DNA of 16,277 nt, taken from positions 1 to 16,277 of the forward strand of contig KV424197.1 in assembly GCA_001632435.1 (NCBI GenBank), read 5' to 3'. Shown in pieces: positions 1 to 9,286 of the stretch (position 1 is the first letter of the stretch; every line of letters starts with the position of its first letter). Under the pieces are notes generated by a model. The model had not been told where the DNA came from. It did no database searches and was given only the letters and a program-made list of their open reading frames with translations. Origin of the DNA: Calocera cornea HHB12733. Its lineage: Eukaryota; Basidiomycota; Dacrymycetes; Dacrymycetales; Dacrymycetaceae. A program made the translations under genes and the position numbers.

Positions 1-1060
1 CGCAACGGGCATGTCCTATGGGCTGCTGCATGACCAAGAGCGGCTAGATGAATTCTGCTGTTACTGAAGCCTGGAACATCAGCTCGTTCTCGCGCAACCG
101 CCTCCGTCCTCAAATGCTGCTGTTCCCACGAACGCGAAGCGCATGGGCTGCCGCTGCATAGTGGCTTCCGGTTGTCCGTTGCTGGGCACTCAACAAAGCC
201 GCCGGCTGTCTAATGATGTATCCAATGTTCTCCATCACCCCTGGCGCCGACGCTCAGCCGACTCGAGCGCCCGTGCTCTAGGTGATGGCGCGTAAGCACG
301 CGCCACTCTGACATAGGGGTACCGCCGGCTCCTGCTGCCGACGGCCTCACGTGTGCTAGCTCCTGCGAGAGCTGCGCGGGTCAGCAAGACCTGGGCGTTT
401 GTTTCGTGCACTCCCTTTGCTCGAACCGGCCGAACCAGCGGATAGGCCGCACCGAGGCTCTCTTCCGCCTGTCTTCCCGGGAAGTCTGCGCGAGCGAGTG
501 GACCAGTGAGCAGTCACTGGATAGGTAACCGAGAAGGCGTCAGGACTACACAGCCGTTTTGAATAATCAATGGAATCAAATCCCCATCTTGTCCGCGCAT
601 GTTACGGCTGTGATCCGGGAACAATGAGACAACCTGCCAGCGGCCAGGGCCAAGAGATTTCAACGCACACCCCGAGTGCCTGGCGACCGCTGGCGGCGGG
701 AGGCTTGAGCATGCATACAATGTATGCGCCCATCTATGGGTCACTAGGTAGCCGCCCTTGATGTCGTTCGCCCATGCAATTGTACGGACTTGTGCCACTT
801 GTCTTGTTCACAATGGCCAGACAATCTGTGGGCCACGTAGTCATCCAGAGAAAGCCCCGCAAATTTGGACTACTCCGGTAATCATGTACGTACTGGGGAT
901 GGATGGCACGTGCTCTGTGCAGCCTCCCGCTCGCCACTGTTCCACCGTCCGAGGAACCTCCGTGGACAACGAGACCCTTTTACCCCGTCATTGGCAGGGT
1001 CCGTCATGCCGCCATTACTGTACAGCATGAGCTGTGGATGGATGTAAAATGTCTTAGGTC
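1..1060. other. GC-rich stretch without a recognisable gene
   Basis: No open frame here shows motifs I recognise. The longest frames (60-94 codons, both strands) overlap each other and have no family-like pattern. The composition is clearly GC-richer than what follows after about 1060 and resembles 12324-13350. A perfect 15-base palindrome (GCATACA-A-TGTATGC, 713-727) is the only local structure noticed. It may be ordinary intergenic DNA or a very old, unreadable repeat. Confidence 0.5.
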
Positions 1061-1917
1061 CCGTTACAGCTGTGATTGTGTTGTTCTTTCCTTGAGCTGG
1101 TTCTCATTTGCGTGTTTCCACCTTGTCCCTGTGCAACACAGTTGCATAGGTTTTCCCTGATGTTTGCCCTTTGACATTCCTGCCAAATTTGGATTAGCAC
1201 TATTTTACTTAGTCACTTCATGTAACCAATCATTTGTCATCATGAGTTATTTACTTCCAATTGTAGGGTTGGTATGATACTTTGTAAACTGCTACATTGT
1301 CTTGTACCTTGCTCTTACTGAAACTGGCGTCCCTTGTCTTTTGCTATGTGGAGCTGGCACCTGTTGTCTCTCTTTTGTGGCTTGCACCATATACACTATT
1401 GCGTCAACATGGCTGGTCAGCTCCCATGCTTGTATTTCAATTTTGCTGTGATGGTGCACAAGTTGTGCTGTGAGCTGGAATAGGGCTGACCTTTGACAGT
1501 GCTAGTCAATCTATTGGTATACCAGGCACCAATTCCGTGCCTGCTACAGCCTTCAATCAGTGCTATCAATTCTGTACTGTGCAGTTTCTAGAGGATGCTG
1601 TACCGCCCATTCTTGAAGGACTACACCTCATGTTTCAGGCCTCCCTGGGTGCCATATTTGGCGCCTATTTGTACTTCACCTTGTTGGATGTTTGGCATAT
1701 TGCTGCTCAGTTGCAAGTCAAACATAGGCCATCCGCACATTGACACACCCTTTTCTTGCAGCCTTAACAACATGTACAAAGCTCTCCTTGCTTCCCCTAT
1801 GTACTTTGAAGGGTCTTTTGACTTCAAGCAGATTGTGCATATGATGGGTTGGGCTATGGACCATCATTTGGCGGGCATAATGGGCACAATTTCTAGGGGG
1901 GATGCTGGACCTCTGAA
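1061..1917. other. Lower-GC leader of the Helitron-bearing island, unrecognised
   Basis: Composition becomes AT-richer and pyrimidine-rich here. A 108-codon + frame (1595-1921) overlaps the ATG at 1918 of the Helitron remnant by four bases. Its second half, from about 1762 after a pyrimidine tract ending TTCTTGCAG, reads like real protein (MYKALLASPMYFEGSFDF and onward), so 1762-1921 could be an exon of an upstream part of the same element. I do not recognise the family. No Helitron 5' terminus could be fixed. Confidence 0.35.
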
Positions 1918-2161
1918 ATGACATCAATCAAAGTTGCATCCAATAACTCTGCACCTTTTCCCCCAGAGTACAATAAAGAATTGGTGCAGCAGATCATTGC
2001 AGAATATACGGATAGTGTATCACTGGACAATGTGTGCCAAGGTATCTGCACATGTTGTGCCAAAGCTGCTACTGTCTGTGACTTGCTTCATATGGACATG
2101 ACCAAGATTGAGTTTGGTGTCCTTCAGAACAACAATTTACCAGCAAACTTGCACCCATTGG

Positions 2162-2752
2162 TGTGAGGGCACACAGTCTAGCAAGGCTGCCAACTAAACC
2201 CAACTGAGTCGAAGAGACCGAAGATGAGGGATTCGGGGGAGGTTGTGGCTGACAGTATCCAATAACCAACCAATTGTACCCTTCGTAAGTCCAACTAGGA
2301 GATACGTGGGATGTCAAAGGTAGTTTGGATGAAGCAAGCAGAGTTCAGAGAGGGTTCGGATGTTCGGAGTGGGAGGATGGATGTGATGACCAGGCTTTCT
2401 CACAAGACTATGGAGATTCCTCAGAGATCAGATCTAAGGAGAAGCTACCGAAGCTACCGAGGTTTATATACAAGTATACGATCACAGCCTCAGCTTCTCC
2501 GAAACACCAAGGTGAGACCCGGCACTGCCCAGGACACAGCCGAGGCATAGCCCGCACTGCCGAAGTGTAGCCAAGTGGGCACTGCCTTACCTAAGTCTGT
2601 ACCAAGTATCCGAAGGTTTATGCCAAAGGTGCGACTTTGTAACCGAAGACCTGAATGCGGAGCCGAGTTCTGGGGAAATGTCAAAGGTGGTCAAAGGTGT
2701 CTGAGTGTTGCAAGGCCGTACCCGAGTTGGCCGAACTTGGTGTCCCCTGACA
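2162..2752 (+). mobile_element. Solo LTR of an LTR retrotransposon, copy A (591 bases)
   Basis: Begins TGTGAGGGCACA and ends GTCCCCTGACA, giving the TG...CA ends and short inverted termini (TGTGAGGG / TGTCAGGGG) of an LTR. It is flanked by a perfect 5-base target duplication ATTGG (2157-2161 and 2753-2757). There is no internal retrotransposon sequence, so it is a solo LTR left by recombination. It contains a TATA-like TTTATATA (2463-2470) and a GAAGCTACC direct repeat just upstream. Two further copies occur in this window (14932-15523, and 15790 onward inverted). It interrupts the Helitron remnant between CCATTG and GATACAAC; without it and one duplication copy the frame continues. Confidence 0.92.
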
Positions 2753-3066
2753 ATTGGGATACAACTTTGAAGGCTACTCAAGAGCCAATTGCGACCCTTA
2801 TGGTCTTGCTAGCCCCAATGTCTATGGAGGTAACATTATACTATACGCTCTGTGTCATGCCAGTTTGGATTGTGCCTGAATGTCTGTGTTGGCTCTCACA
2901 AATTGGATCTACTATGCTTTTGAACATGTTCCTGCAAATGTGTGCAAGGCTTTCAAAGATACTATGTTCATTGATCAACACCTAACAGCAAGATGCACTG
3001 CAATGAAGGCGTGTTTCCAGTACTTCAACAATGCCAGCAGTCAACTTTATAGGCAAGGCTACAATT

Positions 3067-3272
3067 GTAAGGTTCCCTTACTACACTTCTATCTGGACTC
3101 TTATGCCTTGCCTTCTGTTGTGCCTTTGACACCTTTCCCATGCCCTTTGGCACTCCTCATCTCACATCCCTCTTGTGGCTGACTAATCATTGCCTTGGGA
3201 CCCTGATCATAGCCAGGAGCTGTTGCTCCCTTCCTCCCCTATCTTTTCCCTTTGTCCTCTCATTACCTCTAG
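3067..3272 (+). other. Possible intron or degenerate segment in the Helitron remnant
   Basis: A GTAAGG donor-like site at 3067 is followed by a long pyrimidine-rich tract with several possible acceptors, for example CCTCTAG ending at 3272. Recognisable Helitron coding sequence lies on both sides. None of the acceptors I tested joins the two frames, so either another acceptor is used or a frameshift lies nearby. Confidence 0.35.
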
Positions 3273-4440
3273 TGCTGTATCTAGATGTCCTCCATCACAG
3301 AACAGTCTTAACAGGACTCTTGAGGAATGTCTGCAGGATCTGATCATTAGTGAGGACCTACTCCAGGGTCCTTTCAACAATGCAATGCAACGGTATTTCC
3401 AAGGGAACATTCTTATACTTCCACAAGACATAGCAGTATTGAACAATGTCTTACCTACATCCATGATAATGTGAAGAACAGCTTTGTGGCGCTGTTTGCA
3501 GGGCAACAGGCGCTGACCGCCAACATTCTGCATCCTCAAATCAATGAGTACAATAATATCATCATGTCTTTGATTGGATTCAATATGGACATCCAGTACC
3601 TTGGCTCTGGCAAAGCTTCCAAAGTAGCTGTGTACTACATTACAGATTATATAACAAAACCATCATTAAAGATTCATGCTGGTCTTTCTGTGCTGGTTTA
3701 CGCATTGGGGAAAAATCGACAGAAATTTGTGCAGAATCTCAATACCCTGGATGATGTCCAGAGCAAGAGTCTTCTCATGAAGATTGTCAATAGTAAGCTG
3801 TCCAGACTAGAATAATTGCTTCAATAAGTTATGAGCTACTATGTTGGTGGTGGTGATTATTATACCCGACATCAGTTTTTCCACCTTAATTGGGGTTGCA
3901 TTTCATTGGAACTGCACCAATTGAAGACTCCTCCTATTGACAGCCCAATGGATGAAGAAATCAACACCAATTGTGAGGAACTGGTGCCATTTGAGCAAAC
4001 AACTAAAATGATACAACTTCTGTTATCTATTAGAAATGAACAGTTATTTGCATCCAACCAGTATCATGATTATGTGTACCAACCTGAAGGAGGCCCTTCC
4101 TGCATACTGTATCTGTATGACTACATTTCTCTCTGCAAGAAAGTGACAATACCCAGGAAGAAGTGCAGCCCCAAGTCTACATCAATTTCCTACCCGGATT
4201 TGGATTATGACAATGTTGTTGACAAACCCAGATCTTGCACAGATTCCTGCTAGCTCATTGTCCAATGTGCCTGGCACCTCTTCCTCTTGCCCAACTGCCC
4301 CAGTTGTGCATTTTCAACATTACCAAACTGCACAAGCTTTCTCCTTGGGGTATGTTCCTACCCTCCTTTTCAAAACCTATCTAACAATTGGTGCCCTTGA
4401 GATTCCAAACTTGCCTTCTGGAAGACAACAACAAAAGTGA

Positions 4441-5199
4441 TGACAATATCCAAGAAGAAGAAGATGTGCCGGTTGCAATAAGTGCACACCAAACCAACCT
4501 GATTGCTGCCCACCAGATGATGCTTCAGCAGAAGGTCTGCAAGACTCAAGAGGTCTCCTCTTGCTTTGCCAAGTTCAAGGAAAGCATCTTCAAAAAGCGC
4601 AAGCAGTTGAGAACTTACTGTACTTGCCAAAGAAAGTGCATGGGTTACCAGTTACTGGCCCCCCTGACCGCGCATTATGGGTCCCCATCACCATGAATTT
4701 TGGAGGCCACGCACTTACAAAACTGAACCTTTTTGGAGCTCGAAAATCTCATAACTCAAAAAGTTTTTGCACTCTCCTGGATCCCCACCAATTGTAAGGG
4801 GACAACCAGCCATTTGCCTTGAAATGGTCTCGCACAGCCTGCTTGTGGTTAAGAGCTTGAATTTTCACACATCCAAGCCAAATTTTGTCCTACAACACTT
4901 AAAATTCTGATGTTGACTGCACACTGTTACCATAAATTTGTAGCACCACGCACTCACATCTGCCTCCGTTTGCTTCCGTTGGTTCACTTAATATGCACCT
5001 TCTTTGGCAAGTACAGTAGTTTAATTGGTGCCAATTTGTCATTCATTCAATTCTACCAATACAAACACAATTGGGGCCCATTACATTGTGTGCTCAGTGT
5101 GGTTCCTCAAACTCCAACTTTACTACAATCTAGATCTCAAATCCCTTGTACTAGCACAAATTTGGTAAGGAGTACCTGGTGGAAGTCAAACACATATCA
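4441..5199. other. Gap between Helitron and RPA1-like remnants
   Basis: Continuing + frames (4388-4696) are acidic then basic (DDNIQEEEDVPV, FKKRKQLR) and may be worn coding sequence of the Helitron, but I recognise no helicase motif. The rest is low-GC sequence with repeated CAATTG/GGTGCC words and no supported gene. The extreme 3' end of the RPA1-like gene on the other strand may reach into the right edge. Confidence 0.4.
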
Positions 5200-5835
5200 G
5201 ACCGCTCTGAACCATGGAAATTTGCAACATGATGGAGTATACATACAACTCCAAATTGGGCAAGGTGGCTTGAACAGGTGCCCTGTTTGCAGGCTGTTAG
5301 GAGTAAGAACAAGTGCCAAGTCAATTACATAAAGAACTCGGGTCTTTCATTGCCTCCCATAGGTCCACGGCGCCAACTCTAAAGTAGTTCTTTGTTACAC
5401 TATTAAATGCTGTGATCCAGTGGGATCCTCTGGCCATATCAGACATGCACATGTTGAGTCAATACCTGCACGCTACATTAGAACAACTTGCACCTGTTCA
5501 GTGAACTCTCACTCTATGTCAGGTTTTGCATATATCTCTGCACAGTTGGCGCAACACTATACATAGTTCCTTCCCTGTTCTGCAACTTGCACCCGTTTAT
5601 TGCAAGAAGAATTGGGGCAGACCTCATACATGTAGTCCTTGTCCATGGGGTGTTGCAGAGACCACATACTTTGATGAAGTCTGGCATTTCCCCTCTACCC
5701 AGCTGGTGATTGCAAATTTCCTGGATTGTAAATAGCACAATGTAGTGAGGCATTGTAGCAAAAGGCACCCCATTAGCACTGAAAGACCTGGTGATAAGAT
5801 GTGCTGTGTGAGGCAATGATTCAGGTGAATTGTAC

Positions 5836-5885
5836 CTAGATCATTAACATTGAGATCAATTGGTGCCAGTTCCAATCCCACTTAC
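5836..5885 (-). other. Intron in RPA1-like pseudogene (B/C junction)
   Basis: 50 bases, GTAAGT...ATCTAG, with GTTAATG as a branch-like word, phase 2. Removing it completes the tryptophan of KDWYNSPES, the boundary where RPA1 has R-G-W-Y-D. It contains GCACCAATTGA. Confidence 0.75.
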
Positions 5886-6159
5886 CAGTCTTTCAGGGCA
5901 ATGTGTTCCATATTGTCAGGCTGAAACAGCAGTGTAGTCTTCCCTGGTTGCATCTTCAAACTGCACGTATTTGTGTACAAATCAATAACGGTGCCCTTTA
6001 TTGTCATGACTTGGGCCTTTGCACCTTTGCAACTGGTTCATATACTCTTTGCCAAATGCACAAAGTTGGATGTACACCAGCAAGTCAGTATACAAATAGG
6101 TATCAACTCGATTGACATTGTCCAGCAATTGCTTGTATTTTTGTGCACCAGTTAACATA

Positions 6160-6198
6160 GGTCACCAGGGACCCGATCACACCAGGGACCCGATCATG
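6160..6198 (+). repeat. Left terminal inverted repeat of the pogo element
   Basis: 39 bases. It contains two adjacent copies of a 17-base unit (ACCAGGGACCCGATCAC at 6164-6180 and ACCAGGGACCCGATCAT at 6181-6197), probably paired transposase-binding sites. Confidence 0.92.
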
Positions 6199-6251
6199 TC
6201 CCTTGTCAAATTTTACCTTTGTACTTGTATCCTTCATATCACAGCCAAATT

Positions 6252-7914
6252 ATGTCTACACTTATACCTGAGATACCCACAAAGGAAGAGTGAGTTGGTC
6301 TAGCACTGCAGGCCATGAAGAATGATTCCAACATGTCAATCCGGCAGGCAGCAAATATCTATGGAGCACCATACACTACATTGCACATGCAGAAGAGCGG
6401 TACCCCTTCAAAGGCCAACAGTGTTGCAGACCTGCACCTCCTCGCCAAGGCAGAGGAAGATGTGCTTGTTGAGTACATCCTGCAGCTTGGATTGAGGGGA
6501 TTCCCCCCATATCAAGATGATGTCCGGCAGATAGCAAATCTGCTTCTGGCCAAGCATGGTCAGCCTGAGGCTGGCAAGAACTGGGTGTACCACTTCATCC
6601 GCAATAACAAGAAGCTCTGCACTACCTTTGCTTGCCCCTATAACTACCAGAATGCCAAGCAAGAAGATCCCGCAGTTATCAAGCCCTGGTTCGAGCTTGT
6701 TGCCAACATGTAAGCAAAGTATGGTGTGCCGGATGGTGACTGGTACAATTTCGATGAGATGGGCTTTGCCATTGGTATGCTCCAGCCTTGGATGGTTGTC
6801 ACACATCATGAGCGGTCTCTCAAGATGAAGATAATCCAGCCGGGCAATAGAGAATGGGCAACAGCAATCTGTGCCATCTCTGCAGATGGGTTTGTTGTGC
6901 TGCCATTCCTCTGTGTTACCAGCAAGAACCATCTTGCACTGTGGTATTCTGATGGTCAGATCCCTCCCACTTGGGCAGTCAAGATGACACCAAATAGCTG
7001 GACTGATAACAAGACTGGTCTAGACTGGTTAAAGCACATCAATCAACATACCAAGGACCACCGGGTTGGACAATGGTGCATGCTTGTCCTTGATGGGCAC
7101 AAGAGCCATATTAACATTGAGTTCAACTCCTACTGCAAGGCTCATGATATCATTCTGCTCTGTCTACCAGCTTACTCCTCTCACATCACCCAGCTGCTTG
7201 ATATCAGTCTATTTGGACCGCTGAAGAAGGCCTATGGAGACCAGATCAACCTACTCTGGCAAGGTGGACTCTATCATGTCAAGAAAGACAACTTCTTCCC
7301 AGCCTTCCAGGCTGCATTCCACCTTGCTTTCAAGAGCAGAATATCAGGAGCGGGTTCAGAGCTGCAGGTCTCATTCCCTTCAACCCCAATGCAGTCTTGA
7401 AGAAGCTAGCTGTGCAGTTCAAACCACCTCCACATGCAGTTACACCAGCCAAGGCTGAGGAACACAACGCATGGGTCCCCCAAACATCAAAGACTGTTGC
7501 TGAAGCAATGTATCAGACAACTCTTATCAAGGAGGGGGTGACAAGACATCAAGGCAGCTTGCCAACACCAATTCTTGAAGCTATCAACCAGCTGGCCAAG
7601 GCTGCAATCAGCGCAGACCACTGGATCACAGTCCTGGAGAATGAGATGGTTGTGGTCCAAGAGCTCAATGGACGGCTCAATAAGTGACAGAGAACCAAGA
7701 GAACACACCTCCAAGCTTCTGGCACCCTCACCGGGCAGCAGGCTAGTGAGCTGTTGCTGCAAGGGGCAATGTGGAGCAAGACAAGGGAATAGTGGGTGAA
7801 GGAGGAGGACCTTCAAAGTGGCAGAAAACTGGCCCACACCTCTGTAGCAGGTGCCAAACTGCAGGTTACAACATCAGGATGTGTCCATGCTCGCACTGGA
7901 CAATGGGGCCATAG
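6252..7914 (+). pseudogene. pogo-family transposase, inactivated
   Basis: DDE transposase that would cut and join the element ends. The likely start is ATG 6252 (MSTLIPEIPTKEE), whose frame runs through a TGA at 6291 into the Psq-type helix-turn-helix (SIRQAANIYGAPYTTL). Next comes a CENP-B-type helix-turn-helix (GFPPYQDDVRQIANLLLA ... KNWVYHFI). The catalytic D residues are visible at codons 6753 (YNFDEMGF), 7092 (LVLDGHKSH) and 7200 (QLLDISLFGPLK), with 112 and 35 residues between them. The C part GFRAAGLIPFNPNAVLKK is in another frame, so one base has been lost near 7326-7340. Further stops: TAA 6711, TGA 7685, TAG 7790. A last frame change leads to a zinc-knuckle-like CX2C-X4-Y-X4-C (7843-7884) where family members have H. 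The catalytic triad survives but the protein cannot be made whole. Confidence 0.9.
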
Positions 7915-7987
7915 AACCCAGCACAAGTTAAGCATACATTGTGTCATTCTGAAGGTTTTACAGAATGATGATTCTCCATGACCTTAC

Positions 7988-8026
7988 CATGAGTGGGTCC
8001 CTGGTGTGATTGGGTCCCTGGTGACC
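7988..8026 (-). repeat. Right terminal inverted repeat of the pogo element
   Basis: Reverse complement of the left repeat with three mismatches (one in the first 17-base unit, two in the second). The tandem organisation of the unit is retained. Confidence 0.92.
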
Positions 8027-8144
8027 TACACTAGCACTTGACAATGAGTCAGATCTTCTAATTGGCTCACCTAACCTCCCCTCACAGGTTTGTTGCTTTT
8101 TCCAATAATTGGTTTGCCAATAAGCATGATAATGGCAATAACCT

Positions 8145-8189
8145 CTGTGCACTATCAATTGGCACTATTTGAGCTATATAAATACTTAC
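8145..8189 (-). other. Intron in RPA1-like pseudogene (A/B junction)
   Basis: 45 bases, GTAAGT...GCACAG, phase 1. Removing it makes FPANCLVEVIAII, matching the linker into DBD-B. It contains GTGCCAATTGA, a word shared with two other introns of this gene. Confidence 0.75.
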
Positions 8190-8383
8190 CAACAAGACAA
8201 TTGGCTGGGAAAGCCTCCAATGTATTCAACCTGCAGAATTTGTGGAAGACAAGAGGGATGATGGGGTTATTGGAGATTTGCTGGCATTTTTGTATGCTTC
8301 AAAACAATTATTTGCCACAAATGATTGGCACATATGAAATCCATATTTGCACTTTGCAAACCAATTGATTGGAACTTGTAAAC

Positions 8384-8429
8384 CTGCACCCATGAATAAA
8401 ATGTACAACAAACTTGCGCAGATACTCAC
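8384..8429 (-). other. Intron in RPA1-like pseudogene (DBD-A)
   Basis: 46 bases, GTGAGT...GTGCAG. Removing it joins LHVGL to VYKFQSIGLQSAN, matching the VGKVYYIS-type strand of RPA1 DBD-A. Confidence 0.72.
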
Positions 8430-8495
8430 CAATCCCACATGCAACTGTGCCATATGATGTGCCATATCCTGCCACACAATACCATCAATTTCTGC

Positions 8496-8543
8496 CTATG
8501 GTAAACATTAGCACCACATAAACCACAGGCAAATGGTGCCTAC
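8496..8543 (-). other. Intron in RPA1-like pseudogene (DBD-A)
   Basis: 48 bases, GTAGGC...CCATAG with TGCTAATG branch-like site, phase 0. Removing it skips two stops and joins FITHDET to AEIDGIVWQD, the OB-fold core where RPA1 has a D-E-[ST]-G-E-I pattern. Confidence 0.72.
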
Positions 8544-9044
8544 TGTTTCATCATGGGTTATAAACATAATGCTGGCAGGCTGTTCTTTGCTGAACCACAC
8601 CTGAGTCAGTGGCAAAAGTCTTGTGAGCTGACCATAGATGTATCACCTGGTGCCAAATTAGTAAACCACAACTTGTGCAAATCAATACTCACAATCCCTC
8701 CACTTCACCCATATCTTGTATGCCTAGGCACACAGCCAGTCTGGCAGAAAGCACCAGTTTACCGGTGCTCTTTGGCCTCCTGCCAAGAGGGACTGATACT
8801 TGATACCAGTTAACTTGCCTGTCTGGAAGCTTGGCCTTCCACCTTACGCAAGTGAAGAAGGTTGTTCACATAATCAATGTCCCCCAGATAGGGAATAGGT
8901 GCCTGTTGGGGGAAACCCTTTGCCAAGTGATTGTTTGAGCCTGGCACACCTTCTCCCTCCTCAAACAGCAACACTATGTGTGATAGTTTCCTGATTACTC
9001 CCCTCTCCACCTGCAAAACATGCATGTCACCAATGATGACAACC

Positions 9045-9114
9045 CTGTGTCCATGTCAGATATGGGCCAAACAGTGCCAACTGAACTCAATTCACGGTCC
9101 TGCCCTCCATATAC
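9045..9114 (-). other. Probable intron in RPA1-like pseudogene (N domain)
   Basis: 70 bases, GTATAT...ACACAG with CTGAC near the 3' end. Removing it joins QQL to VVIIGDMHVL in frame and skips an in-frame stop. Weaker than the other introns because the family is variable at this point. Confidence 0.5.
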
Positions 9115-9237
9115 AACTGCTGAAAACCATGCACCTGCACAACTGTAAATGGCACAATTGGCTCTCTCTCAAGCCGCTTTGTCATCTCCCATCCTGCTAC
9201 CATGTTTGCGCAAGTAGTGCCATCACTGATCAAGATC

Positions 9238-9286
9238 CTGCAATGCATTCAGCTCAATTGGCGCTAATTGATATGCATACACTCAC
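9238..9286 (-). other. Intron in RPA1-like pseudogene (N domain)
   Basis: 49 bases, GTGAGT...TTGCAG, phase 2. Removing it joins QWM to ILISDG, reproducing the RPA1 N-domain pattern. A GCTGAAT branch-like word lies 14 bases before the acceptor. Confidence 0.75.

Larger units (their letters stand above)
1918..4440 (+). pseudogene. Helitron replication-protein remnant, Rep core and helicase missing
   Basis: This is the decayed N-terminal half of a fungal Helitron protein, the rolling-circle transposition enzyme. Order: cysteine motif ICTCCAKAA near 2043 and LQNNNLPANLHPL (2122-2160); after the LTR, NFEGYSRANCDPYGL; ALTNWIYYAFEHVP (about 2892-2933), the region before the Rep domain; NILILPQDIAVLNNVLP (about 3403-3453); NMDIQYLGSGK and YYITDYITK (3633-3659), hallmark of fungal Helitrons; VMSYYVGGGDYYTRHQF (from about 3828); NQYHDY and CILYLYDYISLC (4056-4133); then a frame with HFQHYQTAQAF to about 4440. 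Damage: solo LTR 2162-2752, TGA at 2877, TAA at 3813 and 3825, and frame changes around 3067-3280 and 4210-4250. The HUH/two-tyrosine catalytic part that should lie between about 3525 and 3540 is absent, and no PIF1-like helicase follows. Identity rests on remembered family patterns, not a search. Confidence 0.75.
6160..8026 (+). mobile_element. pogo-type Tc1/mariner DNA transposon (1867 bases)
   Basis: Flanked by TA on both sides (6158-6159, 8027-8028), the target duplication of Tc1/mariner elements. It has 39-base terminal inverted repeats with three mismatches (6160-6198 and 7988-8026) starting GGTCACCAGGGACCC. It carries one transposase gene in the + direction. It lies inside the minus-strand RPA1-like gene, at or beside an intron in DBD-B (GTGAGC donor at 8070, CTAG at 8034-8031). 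Flanks on both sides are RPA1-like, so the insertion came later. Confidence 0.93.

Noticed and set aside
713..727. 15-base palindrome GCATACA-A-TGTATGC
   Set aside because: Isolated, no gene nearby, and of a size that can occur by chance.
514..1047. Several overlapping frames of 60-94 codons on both strands
   Set aside because: They overlap each other, show no motif and no consistent codon pattern; probably chance frames in GC-rich DNA.
2311..2985. Open frames within LTR A and the matching ones in B and C
   Set aside because: They lie in the LTR and differ among copies; LTRs are non-coding here.
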